In this document: in pieces, positions 7,938 through 16,182 of the stretch
How positions within the stretch are numbered: position 1 is the stretch's first letter
Layout: every line of letters starts with the position of its first letter
Assembly: GCA_027490095.1 (NCBI GenBank)
Contig: JAIXYT010000012.1
Span: 1 to 36,565 of the forward strand
DNA from: Sphingomonadales bacterium
GTDB taxonomy: Bacteria > Pseudomonadota > Alphaproteobacteria > Sphingomonadales > Sphingomonadaceae
Reading direction: 5' to 3'
DNA length: 36,565 nt
The notes under the pieces: generated by a model
The model's input: only the letters and a program-made list of their open reading frames with translations
The model's database searches: none
Told to the model about the DNA's origin: nothing
Position numbers and translations under genes: made by a program

Positions 7938-9734
7938 TCAGGCCGCGGCCAGCCCCTCCTCGGGGATCGCATAAAGCAGGTCTGCGCCGCGGGTGATCGG
8001 GCCCAGGAGGGCTGGTGCGGCCGGCAGCAGCTGCTCGGCGAAGAAGCGCGCAGTCGCGATCTTGGCCTTGCAGAAGGAGGGATCGCCCTCGCCTGCGTCC
8101 AGCCGGCGCGCGGCTTCGGCCGCCTGCCGCGCCAGCAATGTGCCGCCCAGCGTCAGGCCGAACATCCTGAGATAGGGGGTCGCGCCGGCGGCCGTGTCGG
8201 ACAGCCGATCCCCTTCGTTGCCGCTGATCCACACCGAGGCGGTCTGCAGCGCCTCGATCGCATCCTCCAGATAGGGAACCATCTGCCCGAGCTCCCCGGT
8301 CCGCGGGAGCGCGGCGACGAACTGCCGCTCGCGCTGGAGCAGCGCGCGCCAGTGCCGTCCGCCCTCCATGGGCAGCTTGCGGCCGACGAGGTCGATCGCC
8401 TGGATTCCGTTGGTGCCCTCGTAGATCGGGGCAATGCGCGAATCCCGATAGTGCTGCGCTGCCCCCGTTTCCTCGACAAAGCCCATCCCGCCGAACACCT
8501 GCAGCGCAAGGCTCGACATCTCGACCCCGATGTCGGTCGAGAAGGCCTTGGTGACGGGGGTCAGCAGGTCGGCAAGCGCCTGCGCCTCGGCCTTGCGGGC
8601 AGCGTCGGGCTCGGCATGGGCGCGGTCGACCGCAGAAGCGTTCAGATAGGCGATTGCGCGTGTGGCCTCGGTGAAGGCCTTCACCGTCATCAGCATCCGC
8701 CGCACGTCGGCATGCTCGATGATGCGCACCGGATCGCGCCCGGGGCCCCCGAAGCGGGCAGACTGCACCCGCCCTCGGGCATAGTCGAGGGCATGCTGGT
8801 ACGCCCGCTCGGCAATTGCGATTCCCTGCAGCCCCACATTGATCCGGGCATGGTTCATCATCGTGAACATCGCGCGCATGCCGGCATTTTCTGCACCCAC
8901 CATGTACCCGACACAGGCGTCGTTGTCGCCGAAGGCCATGGTGCAGGTGGGGCTGGCGTGGATGCCCAGCTTGTGTTCGGTGGAGACCGCGCGAAGGTCG
9001 TTGCGGGCGCCCAGCGAACCGTCGGGGTTCACGAGGACCTTCGGGCAGATGAACAGCGAGATGCCCCGAGTGCCCGCAGGTGCGCCGGGCGTGCGGGCAA
9101 GCACCAGGTGCACGATGTTCTCGGCCAGGTCATGCTCGCCCCAGGTGATGTAGATCTTCTGGCCCTTGATCCGCCAGGTCCCGTCGGCCGCCGGGGTCGC
9201 CGTGGTGCGCAGCGCGCCAACGTCGGACCCTGCCTGCGGCTCGGTCAGGTTCATGGTGCCCGTCCAGCGCCCCTCGACCAGCGGGCGCAGGAACAGCCGC
9301 TGCTGCTCTGGGCTGGCATGCGCCTGCAGCGCCTCGATGGCGCCCAGCGTCAGCATCGGGCACAGCGAGAAGGCCATGTTGGCGCTTGTGATCTGCTCCT
9401 GCACGGCACAGGCCAGCGCAAAGGGCAGGCCCTGCCCCCCGTGGTCGGGGGCTGCGTTCAGCCCGATCCAGCCGCCCTGCCCATAGGCCTCGAACGCGGC
9501 CTTGAAGCCATCCGGCAAGGCCACAACGCCGTCGACCGCCTTCGCCCCCGCCTTGTCACCCAACGCATTCAGCGGCGCGAACACATTGGCTGCAAGCTTC
9601 CCCGCCTCGTCCAGGATCGCATCGACCAGGTCGGGTGTCGCAGCCTCATAGCCTGGAAGCAGCGCCAGCTCGTCCATACGGGCGATCGTCTCCAGCACGA
9701 AGCGCTGCTCGGTCACGGGGGGCGTGTAGGTCAT
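7938..9734 (-). CDS. Acyl-CoA dehydrogenase, long (about 600-residue) DmdC-like type
   Basis: A 598-residue flavoprotein that would introduce a 2,3 double bond into an acyl-CoA and pass electrons to ETF. Typical blocks are MNLTEPQAGSDVGAL (162-175, substrate and FAD contacts), KIYITWGEHD (193-202), LQVFGGMGFVEETGAAQHYRD (411 onward) and RIAPIYEGTNGIQA, where E439 is the expected catalytic base. The extra C-terminal domain of about 130 residues and the total length match the family that includes 3-methylmercaptopropionyl-CoA dehydrogenase DmdC. That family is widespread and its substrates vary, so the acyl chain cannot be named. ATG at 9734 has AGGTG upstream. Divergent from tsaC by 44 nt. Confidence 0.93.
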   Translation of the reverse strand: MTYTPPVTEQRFVLETIARMDELALLPGYEAATPDLVDAILDEAGKLAANVFAPLNALGDKAGAKAVDGVVALPDGFKAAFEAYGQGGWIGLNAAPDHGGQGLPFALACAVQEQITSANMAFSLCPMLTLGAIEALQAHASPEQQRLFLRPLVEGRWTGTMNLTEPQAGSDVGALRTTATPAADGTWRIKGQKIYITWGEHDLAENIVHLVLARTPGAPAGTRGISLFICPKVLVNPDGSLGARNDLRAVSTEHKLGIHASPTCTMAFGDNDACVGYMVGAENAGMRAMFTMMNHARINVGLQGIAIAERAYQHALDYARGRVQSARFGGPGRDPVRIIEHADVRRMLMTVKAFTEATRAIAYLNASAVDRAHAEPDAARKAEAQALADLLTPVTKAFSTDIGVEMSSLALQVFGGMGFVEETGAAQHYRDSRIAPIYEGTNGIQAIDLVGRKLPMEGGRHWRALLQRERQFVAALPRTGELGQMVPYLEDAIEALQTASVWISGNEGDRLSDTAAGATPYLRMFGLTLGGTLLARQAAEAARRLDAGEGDPSFCKAKIATARFFAEQLLPAAPALLGPITRGADLLYAIPEEGLAAA

Positions 9735-9763
9735 CGGAGCACCTGTCTTTCCTGTCCCCTGCG

Positions 9764-9772
9764 GCTATAGCG
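9764..9772. promoter_or_regulatory. Symmetric -10-like element between the acyl-CoA dehydrogenase gene and tsaC
   Basis: GCTATAGC is a perfect palindrome, so TATAGC can be read as a -10 on both strands. To the right it would start transcription at about 9778, at the tsaC ATG (9779); to the left at about 9757, 23 nt before the dehydrogenase ATG. The -35 hexamers in both directions are poor. Confidence 0.38.
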
Positions 9773-9778
9773 GCCCGC

Positions 9779-10738
9779 ATGCCGGATTCCACTGCCCAGA
9801 TGACGCGCGTGGCGCCCGCAGACACGGCGGGCATCGCCCAGGCCGCAGCGCTGCTGGCGGCGGGCGACATCGCGGCCATTCCCACGGAGACCGTCTATGG
9901 GCTGGCAGCCGATGCCGCCAACGGCGAGGCAGTCGCCAGGGTCTATGCCGCCAAGGGCAGGCCGGGTTTCAACCCGCTCATCGTGCATGTGGCCGATCGG
10001 GCGATGGCCGGCCGCTACGCCCGCTTCGATCCGGTCGCCGAACGGCTGGCGGCCGCCTTCTGGCCAGGGCCACTGACGCTGGTGCTGCCGCTGCTCCCCT
10101 CGGCGCCGGTCGCATCGCTTGTGACGGCGGGGCTCGGCACCATCGCCCTAAGGGTGCCGGCGCATCCGGCGATGCAGTCTGTGGTCCGGGCGCTCGATCG
10201 CGGGGTCGCCGCGCCGTCCGCCAACGCCTCCGGCCGGCTCTCCCCCACCCGCGCCGAACATGTGCGCAAGAGCCTCGAGGGCCGCGTTCCCCTGATCCTC
10301 GATGCAGGGCCCTGCACGGCCGGCCTCGAAAGCACGATCGTCGGCCTCGCCGACGGCGTGGCGACGCTGCTGCGACAGGGCGCGATCGCAGCGGAGGACA
10401 TCGCCGCGGTCGTCGGCAGGCCCGTACCGCTCGCCGCCGACAGGGCGCCCGTCGCAGCGCCGGGCATGTTGCTCAACCATTATGCCCCGCAACTGCCGAT
10501 CCGGCTGGAGGCCGCAACGGCCGCGCCCCACGAGTTCCACATCGGCTTCGGCGCTGTCCCGGGTGATGAAAACCTGTCCGCCGGCGGAAGCCTCGCCGAA
10601 GCGGCGGCGCGGCTGTTCGATCTTCTGCATCGGGCGGATGCCAGCGGGAAATCGGCAATCGCGGTCGCCCCCATCCCCGGCCACGGCCTCGGCGCTGCGA
10701 TCAACGACCGGCTGCGCCGGGCGGCGGCGCCGGGCTAG
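9779..10738 (+). CDS. tsaC: L-threonylcarbamoyladenylate synthase, Sua5 type
   Basis: A 319-residue enzyme making threonylcarbamoyl-AMP from threonine, bicarbonate and ATP, the first step of the t6A modification at position 37 of ANN-decoding tRNAs. The YrdC core holds IPTETVYGLAADA, the KGRPGFNPLIVHV block and APSANASGRLSPT. The C-terminal Sua5 domain begins with PGMLLNHYAP and makes the protein longer than TsaC proper (about 190 residues). The ATG at 9779 gives a good N-terminus; an in-frame ATG at 9800 is a possible alternative. No Shine-Dalgarno is visible and the likely -10 sits so that the message would begin at the start codon, so it may be leaderless. It converges with ispE and shares a CTAG with it. 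Confidence 0.93.
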   Translation: MPDSTAQMTRVAPADTAGIAQAAALLAAGDIAAIPTETVYGLAADAANGEAVARVYAAKGRPGFNPLIVHVADRAMAGRYARFDPVAERLAAAFWPGPLTLVLPLLPSAPVASLVTAGLGTIALRVPAHPAMQSVVRALDRGVAAPSANASGRLSPTRAEHVRKSLEGRVPLILDAGPCTAGLESTIVGLADGVATLLRQGAIAAEDIAAVVGRPVPLAADRAPVAAPGMLLNHYAPQLPIRLEAATAAPHEFHIGFGAVPGDENLSAGGSLAEAAARLFDLLHRADASGKSAIAVAPIPGHGLGAAINDRLRRAAAPG

Positions 10739-11541
10739 AGAAGCGCCGTCGGCTGCACCCACCAGCCGTCCGGCGGCTCGACCGCGGGGATTGCGCCCTC
10801 GAACAGGGCAAAGCAGGTCGCGCCCGAGCCGGACATCCGCACCAGCGATGCGCCCGGCAATGTGCCGAGCCAGGCCAGCACGTCGGCAATCACAGGCTGC
10901 AGGCTGATGGCCGGCGCCTCCAGATCGTTGCGCGCCACCCGCCAGTCATGGCCAAGCGGCCCGCGATCCGTCCCGTCCCAGGCGCGGAACACCGGCCCGG
11001 TCGGCACGGCAACGCGGGGGTTCACCAGCAGGACGCCCATCGGCGGCAGCGCGCCCACGTCCACCAGCGCCTCGCCTGCCCCCGTGCCAAGCGCTGGCCG
11101 CGAGCGGACACAGGCAGGCACATCGGCCCCGAGCGACGCGCCGATCTGCTCGAGATCGGTGTCGCCGAGTGGATGGCCGGTCAGGCGGTTGAGCAGCCTC
11201 AGCGCCGCGCCCGCATCGGCGCTGCCCCCGCCGAGCCCGGCCGCCACGGGAATATGCTTCTCCAGCCGGAAGGCGTACCGCTCGCGGATCCCGGTCCTCT
11301 GGGCAAAGCGGTGCGCTGCCCACAGCACCAGATTTTCCCCCAGCGGGCCTGCAGCGTCTGCCGTCGGCCCCTCCACCTCCAGCGCCCAGTCATCGGCCTC
11401 GGTCGCGTTCAGCCGGTCGCCGAAGCGCGTGAAGGCGAACAGCGTCTCGAGGTCGTGATAGCCGTCCTCGCGACGGCGCCGCACATGCAGCGCCAGGTTG
11501 ATCTTGGCCGGCGCATGCTCCACGCCCGCGATCGCCCCCAT
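10735..11541 (-). CDS. ispE: 4-diphosphocytidyl-2-C-methyl-D-erythritol kinase
   Basis: A 268-residue GHMP kinase that phosphorylates CDP-methylerythritol at the 2-hydroxyl, the fourth step of the non-mevalonate isoprenoid pathway. The N-terminus APAKINLALHV carries the catalytic Lys; HIPVAAGLGGGSADAGAA is the ATP-binding GHMP motif; GADVPACV holds the catalytic Asp, and MSGSGATCFALF is the third conserved motif. The ATG at 11541 fits the family, but a GTG at 11556, closer to the upstream stop (11567), would add five residues. It lies 25 nt (or 10 nt) after the TPR gene on the same strand and is probably cotranscribed with it. Confidence 0.95.
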   Translation of the reverse strand: MGAIAGVEHAPAKINLALHVRRRREDGYHDLETLFAFTRFGDRLNATEADDWALEVEGPTADAAGPLGENLVLWAAHRFAQRTGIRERYAFRLEKHIPVAAGLGGGSADAGAALRLLNRLTGHPLGDTDLEQIGASLGADVPACVRSRPALGTGAGEALVDVGALPPMGVLLVNPRVAVPTGPVFRAWDGTDRGPLGHDWRVARNDLEAPAISLQPVIADVLAWLGTLPGASLVRMSGSGATCFALFEGAIPAVEPPDGWWVQPTALL

Positions 11542-11566
11542 CAGCCCGTCGCTCACCGCCGCCCCG

Positions 11567-13309
11567 TCACTTGCCCGCAAGCGCGACGTCCAGGCCGAAT
11601 TCCAGCTTGTGCGACAACAGTTTCGCAAGCTTCGGCTCAGGCGATAGGGCGGCCGCGCTGGCCCAGGCGTGCCGCGCCTCGAACCGCCGCCCGGCCTGCC
11701 ACAGGGCATCCCCCAGATGGTCGGCGACGGTCGGATCCGCCGGCTCGGCCGCGCGGGCCTTCTCGAGCAGCCGGACGGCCTCCTGGTGGTTGCCGGAGAC
11801 GAACTCCGCCCAGCCCATGCTGTCGATGATGGCCCCGTTCTCGGGCGCCGCCTTATAGGCGCGCGCAATCAGCTCGCGCGCTTCGGGCAGCTTCTGGCGC
11901 CGGTCCAGCAGCGAATAGCCCAGATAATTGAGATAGAGCGCATTGTCCGGATCCTGTGCGACGGCGCGGCGCAGGTCCGGCTCGGCCTCCACCCAGTTTC
12001 CGGCCACCTCGTTTGCCGATCCCCTGAGGAACCAGATCTGCGCATGGACCGGTCCGGGCTCCGCTGGAAGCAGGGCCAGCGCGCGGGCGTAGTGTCCGGC
12101 GGCCTCCGCATTGCGACCGGCCTGTCGGGCGATATCGGCGCGGCGGGTCCAGTCCTCCGGGCCGGCATCCGGGCGGGCAGCAAGCCGCTCGGCGATCACG
12201 CCGGCCTCGTCGTAGCGCCCCTCGCCGGTCAGGATCCCGGCTCGGCGCACATCCGCTAGCAAACCCCAGGGTGCGGCGGCGGGCACCTGGTCGAGCGCTG
12301 CCAGGGCAAGCTCGGCACGCTCGGCCCGCGCCAGTGTGTCGGCAGTCACGAGCCAGCCGTCCGGCATCGACGGGTCGACCAGAGTGGCAAGACGGGCAAA
12401 GCTGATGGCAGGGGAAAGCGCCCGCTCGCGGGCAAGATCGGTCGAAACCCTCAGCAGCATCAAGGCGATGCCTTCCTGCGGGCGGCTGACCAGCCCCCCC
12501 AGCCTGCGGCCGTCAAGCTTGGGATCCGCTGCCATCCGGGCGCGGGCGTCCATCAGCATGGGGTCGCGGGCCGGCCCCCCCCCAAGCAGCGTGATCGCCC
12601 GGGTGCGCCAGTTCGGATCCGATTTCGAGGCTTCCAGCGCGGCGGCCGCCGCCGCGATCCGCAACCGCGCCACATTGGCCCCTTCGGCCGCCACGATCGC
12701 CGAATAACCCTCCGCCGCCTCCGGCCAGCGCCGCGCAAGCGACAGAAGATGCGCCCGGTGCTCGGCAATATAGGACGCCGAGATGCCGCGCTCGTTGGAC
12801 CGCTCGAGCGTGGCCAGTGCCGCGTCGACATCGCCGCGCCCGGCCTTGCCCCAGGCCTCCAGAAGGATCGACAGAAGCTCGGCCGACTCGCCTGTCCGGC
12901 CGGGAGCCGAAAAGGCCTGTCGGGCCGCGTCAAAGCTGCGCCAGTCGCGCCCTGCTGCGGCACCGGCCGCGCGGGTGAGGGCAACCAGGCTGTCGCCCAT
13001 TCCCTGCCGCGGCTCGGACCGTTCGGGCAGCGCAATCCGGTCGGCGAGTTTCACGGCGGCCTTCATGTCGCCAGACAGGATCGCGACATCGAGCGCACGA
13101 CGCTGCAGTTCCTCGTCCGGGCCCGCCTGCAGCGCAATGCCGAAGCGGTCGGAGGCAATCGAGAGGTCATCGGTCGCAAAGGCCAGCCGGCCCTGCACAT
13201 AGGCCTGCGCGGCCTCGTACGCGCTCGGTGGGGCTGTTGCAGCCGCAAGCGGCGCGTGCAGCAAGCCGGCCAGGCAAAGCGGCCGCAGGATGGACAAGGG
13301 TTGGGGCAA
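11567..13309 (-). CDS. Exported TPR-repeat protein
   Basis: A 580-residue protein of tetratricopeptide type. The start is taken as TTG at 13309 because AGGAG lies 7 nt upstream and the following residues (MPQPLSILRPLCLAGLLHA) make a good signal peptide; the open frame continues upstream to 13378 without a credible start. Repeats are clearest in the C-terminal third, such as ALYLNYLGYSLLDRRQKLPEA, GAIIDSMGWAEFVSGNHQEA and PTVADHLGDALWQAGRRFEA, each with the TPR spacing of small and aromatic residues. Proteins of this layout occur beside ispE in many alphaproteobacteria and are probably periplasmic scaffolds; no enzyme motif is seen. The middle region (about 100-350) is helical and less regular. 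Confidence 0.87.
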   Translation of the reverse strand: MPQPLSILRPLCLAGLLHAPLAAATAPPSAYEAAQAYVQGRLAFATDDLSIASDRFGIALQAGPDEELQRRALDVAILSGDMKAAVKLADRIALPERSEPRQGMGDSLVALTRAAGAAAGRDWRSFDAARQAFSAPGRTGESAELLSILLEAWGKAGRGDVDAALATLERSNERGISASYIAEHRAHLLSLARRWPEAAEGYSAIVAAEGANVARLRIAAAAAALEASKSDPNWRTRAITLLGGGPARDPMLMDARARMAADPKLDGRRLGGLVSRPQEGIALMLLRVSTDLARERALSPAISFARLATLVDPSMPDGWLVTADTLARAERAELALAALDQVPAAAPWGLLADVRRAGILTGEGRYDEAGVIAERLAARPDAGPEDWTRRADIARQAGRNAEAAGHYARALALLPAEPGPVHAQIWFLRGSANEVAGNWVEAEPDLRRAVAQDPDNALYLNYLGYSLLDRRQKLPEARELIARAYKAAPENGAIIDSMGWAEFVSGNHQEAVRLLEKARAAEPADPTVADHLGDALWQAGRRFEARHAWASAAALSPEPKLAKLLSHKLEFGLDVALAGK

Positions 13310-13327
13310 ATGGACTCTCCTGCCCCA

Positions 13328-13356
13328 TCTATAGGGCGGGGCCGCGCGCGCGTCGA
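13328..13356 (-). promoter_or_regulatory. Probable sigma-70 promoter of the TPR-ispE pair
   Basis: On the minus strand TCGACG is followed after 17 nt by TATAGA, with a start expected at about 13321. The AGGAG and TTG start come directly after, giving a short leader of about 12 nt. Confidence 0.5.
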
Positions 13357-13398
13357 TGCAGCGCACGACCCCTTGCACCCCGGCGTTGCCGAACAGGG

Positions 13399-13776
13399 TC
13401 AGCCGATCACCTTGGCCCTGAGCTTGGCATGCTCGTCGGCCGTGATGGTGCCCGCCGCCTTCAGTTCATCGAGCTTCTTCAGCTCGTCTGCCGGCGAAAA
13501 GCCGACAAACTCCCTCAGGTCCTTCTGGGCCTGCCGGGCCTGGGCCACGCTGCGTTCGCCCATGCCGCGCCCCTGCGTCAGGATATAGGCAAAGACACCC
13601 AGATAGGGCAGCACCACCAGGAAGATGATCCAGAGCACCTTGCCGAAGCCACCCACGTCGTCGCGGCGGAACAGGTCCCCGATCACCGAGATCAGCAGCC
13701 ACAGCCACAGCACGAAGATGAAGACGACGAAGGCAAAGGTGATGAAGCTGAAGATGCTCGCAAAGACAGCTGACAT
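13399..13776 (-). CDS. Small membrane protein with phospholipase-D-N-like segment and SHOCT domain
   Basis: A 125-residue protein. Two hydrophobic helices, at about 8-33 (FITFAFVVFIFVLWLWLLISVI) and 46-68 (VLWIIFLVVLPYLGVFAYIL), flank a short polar loop with FRRDDVGG, a pattern like the PLDc_N membrane module. The last 30 residues (DELKKLDELKAAGTITADE then HAKLRAKVIG) are a SHOCT domain, a short helical oligomerisation motif. The biological role of such proteins is not known. GGGGGAA lies 4 nt before the ATG at 13776. It lies between parE and the TPR gene on the same strand, with gaps of 120 and 89 nt. Confidence 0.88.
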   Translation of the reverse strand: MSAVFASIFSFITFAFVVFIFVLWLWLLISVIGDLFRRDDVGGFGKVLWIIFLVVLPYLGVFAYILTQGRGMGERSVAQARQAQKDLREFVGFSPADELKKLDELKAAGTITADEHAKLRAKVIG

Positions 13777-13849
13777 GAGGTTCCCCCAACAATCCGGCGC
13801 AAATGGCTGCGCCTGTTCTCTAATGCGCAGTATGGCGCAGTGGCCAGAT

Positions 13850-13867
13850 TGCCTGCCGTGGCAGGCA
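13850..13867 (-). terminator. Hairpin downstream of parE
   Basis: Perfect 8-bp arms TGCCTGCC and GGCAGGCA with a 2-nt gap lie 30 nt past the parE stop. There is no T-run on either strand, so it is only a possible terminator. A second inverted repeat (CTGCGCC and GGCGCAG, 13809-13840) lies beside it. Confidence 0.3.
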
Positions 13868-13896
13868 CTGTCACCTGAATTCGCCGGACGCGTGCG

Positions 13897-15873
13897 TCAG
13901 GCGTCGATCGCGTCCGCCTCCAGGCCCGCCGCATGGGCCTGGATGAAGTTGAACCGGTGCTCGGGCACGCGACCCATCAGCCGGTCGACGAGGTCGCGCA
14001 CCAGGAAACGGTCCTGGTGGCTTTCGGGCAACGTCACGCGGATCAGCGTGCGTCGGGCCGGGTCCATGGTGGTTTCCCTGAGCTGCGACGGCGCCATTTC
14101 GCCAAGCCCCTTGAAGCGGCCGACCTCGACCTTCCGGTTCTTGAATTTCGTCTGCAACAGATACTCGCGCTCGGCATCATCTCGGGCATAGACGCTCTCG
14201 GCCCCGGCGCTCAGCCGATACAGCGGCGGCTGGGCGAGATAAAGGCGCCCCGCCTGCACGAGGCCCGGCATCTCCTGGAAGAAGAAGGTCATCAGCAGCG
14301 TCGCGATATGCGCCCCGTCGACGTCGGCGTCGGTCATGATGATCACGCGGTCGTAGCGGATGGCATCGTCGCGGTACCGGTCGCGCGTGCCGCAGCCCAG
14401 CGCCAGCGCAAGGTCGGCCACTTCCTGGTTGGCACCGATCTTGGCAGCAGCCGCACTCGCCACGTTCAGGATCTTGCCGCGGATGGGCAGGATCGCCTGG
14501 GTTGCGCGGTCGCGCGCCTGCTTGGCCGATCCGCCGGCCGAATCGCCCTCGACGATGAAAAGCTCCGTGCCCTCGCGCCCGTTCGCCGAACAGTCGGTCA
14601 GCTTGCCCGGCAGCCTGAGCTTGCGCGCATTGGTCGCCGTCTTGCGCTTCTCCTCGCGCTCGGCGCGGCGGGCGAGGCGCTCGTCCATCCGGTCGATCGC
14701 GAACTGCAGAAGCGCTCGTGCCCGCTCCTGGTCCTCGGCGAGCCAATGGTCGAAATGGTCCTTCACCGCGGTCTCGACCAGCCGCTGCGCCTCCACCGAG
14801 GCCAGCCGGTCCTTGGTCTGGGACTGGAACTGGGGCTGCGGAATGAACAGCGACAGCATGATCCGCGTGCCGACCAGCGCATCGTCGGCAGTCAGTTCGC
14901 CCGCCTTTCGGTTGTTGATGAGCGCGGCGAAGCCCTTCAACCCCTTGATGATGGCGGTGCGGAACCCGGCCTCGTGCGTGCCGCCCTGGGGCGTGGGAAT
15001 CGTGTTGCAGTACCAGCTGTGGGCGCCTTCGGCCGCAACCGTCCAGTGCATTGCCCATTCGACGCGGCCGGCATTGCCGGGAAACTCATGCGTTCCGGCG
15101 AACGGCTGATTGGTGACAGTCGCTTCGCCCGCCACATCCTCGGCCAGATGGTCGGCAAGCCCGCCCGGGAAGATGAAGGTCTGCGCCTGCGGAACCTTCT
15201 CGGTCGCAAGCGACGGCGCACAGCGCCAGCGGATCTCGACTCCGCCGAACAGATAGGCCTTGGAGCGGGCCAGACGGTACAGCCGCTCGGCGCTGAACTG
15301 CACGCCCGCGCCGAAGATCTCGGGGTCGGGCCGGAAGCTGACGGTCGTGCCGCGGCGGTTGGGCGTCGGCCCCAGATTCTCGAGCGGGCCCAAGGCGTGG
15401 CCCCGCGAATAGCGCTGCCGCCACAGCGTCCGGTTGCGCGCAACCTCGACCGTGAGCGCCTCGGCCAGCGCATTCACCACCGATATGCCGACCCCATGAA
15501 GCCCGCCCGACGTGGAATAGGCCCCTGCCGTGAACTTGCCGCCCGAATGCAGCATCGTCAGGATCACCTCCAACGCCGACTTGTCCGGAAAGCGCGGGTG
15601 CGGGTCGACAGGAATACCCCGACCATTGTCGCTGATGGTCAGCGTGCCGTCTTCCGCCAGCTCCACCTCGATCCGGCCCGCATGGCCTGCAACAGCCTCG
15701 TCCATGCTGTTGTCGAGGACTTCGGCGGCAAGATGATGCAGCGCAGCGGAGTCCGTGCCGCCGATGTACATGCCCGGCCGGCGACGGACAGGCTCAAGCC
15801 CCTCCAGCACCTCGATTGCGGATGCATCATAGCCCTGGGAACCACCGGTCGCGCCGGCGAAGAGATCGCTCAT
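13897..15873 (-). CDS. parE: DNA topoisomerase IV subunit B
   Basis: A 658-residue type IIA topoisomerase ATPase subunit that works with ParC to decatenate daughter chromosomes. The GHKL ATPase motifs are EVLDNSMDEAVAG, DNGRGIPVD and GGLHGVGISVVNAL; the TOPRIM domain has EGDSAGGSAKQARDR and MTDADVDGAHI, the latter binding Mg; AQPPLYRL follows. Length and lack of the GyrB insertion argue for ParE over GyrB. The ATG at 15873 has AAGGA 8 nt upstream; an ATG at 15882 would add three residues, and the frame stays open further upstream without a better start. parC is not in the window. Confidence 0.95.
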   Translation of the reverse strand: MSDLFAGATGGSQGYDASAIEVLEGLEPVRRRPGMYIGGTDSAALHHLAAEVLDNSMDEAVAGHAGRIEVELAEDGTLTISDNGRGIPVDPHPRFPDKSALEVILTMLHSGGKFTAGAYSTSGGLHGVGISVVNALAEALTVEVARNRTLWRQRYSRGHALGPLENLGPTPNRRGTTVSFRPDPEIFGAGVQFSAERLYRLARSKAYLFGGVEIRWRCAPSLATEKVPQAQTFIFPGGLADHLAEDVAGEATVTNQPFAGTHEFPGNAGRVEWAMHWTVAAEGAHSWYCNTIPTPQGGTHEAGFRTAIIKGLKGFAALINNRKAGELTADDALVGTRIMLSLFIPQPQFQSQTKDRLASVEAQRLVETAVKDHFDHWLAEDQERARALLQFAIDRMDERLARRAEREEKRKTATNARKLRLPGKLTDCSANGREGTELFIVEGDSAGGSAKQARDRATQAILPIRGKILNVASAAAAKIGANQEVADLALALGCGTRDRYRDDAIRYDRVIIMTDADVDGAHIATLLMTFFFQEMPGLVQAGRLYLAQPPLYRLSAGAESVYARDDAEREYLLQTKFKNRKVEVGRFKGLGEMAPSQLRETTMDPARRTLIRVTLPESHQDRFLVRDLVDRLMGRVPEHRFNFIQAHAAGLEADAIDA

Positions 15874-16182
15874 GGACAGCATCCTTAGCGGCAGCCGACG
15901 GCCAAGGGAACGGCGGCCGCAGGGCGCAGGCTGCCGTTTGCGCGGCCCGGAGCGGGCACCTGTGGCACTTATGGCACAGATGGGGGCATTCGCGCGAAAA
16001 TTGCCGAAAATCATCTTGTGCACCGCACAATATTGCGTTCTCATGGCATCAAGAGAGCAAATGGCTCCAATGCCGCACTGTCGGCAGGCCTGGCGAGCGC
16101 AGGCACCTTGGCACTTCATCCACGACCGCTGGGGCGGTTCAGGGACGCTATCACCGCATCCGCGGTGCCAAGGGAGACATGC
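15874..16182. other. Noncoding divergent region between parE and the first TorF porin gene
   Basis: This 309-nt gap is the longest without a gene. The central part (about 15990-16050) is notably AT-richer than its surroundings and holds an inverted repeat at 16016-16030 (TTGTGC, 3 nt, GCACAA), a tandem TGGCAC/TGGCACA near 15963-15977 and a CAATATTG palindrome at about 16027-16035. These suggest divergent promoters and a regulator site. I could not settle on convincing -35/-10 pairs for either gene. Confidence 0.5.
16016..16030. repeat. Inverted repeat, possible operator upstream of the TorF porin gene
   Basis: TTGTGC and GCACAA are perfect 6-bp arms separated by ACC, about 150 nt before the porin ATG and the same distance before parE. 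It could be a binding site for a dimeric regulator; which one is unknown. Confidence 0.35.

Noticed and set aside
15963-15980. TGGCAC repeats between parE and the porin gene as a possible sigma-54 promoter
   Set aside because: There is no TTGC at the required distance from the GG pair on either strand.
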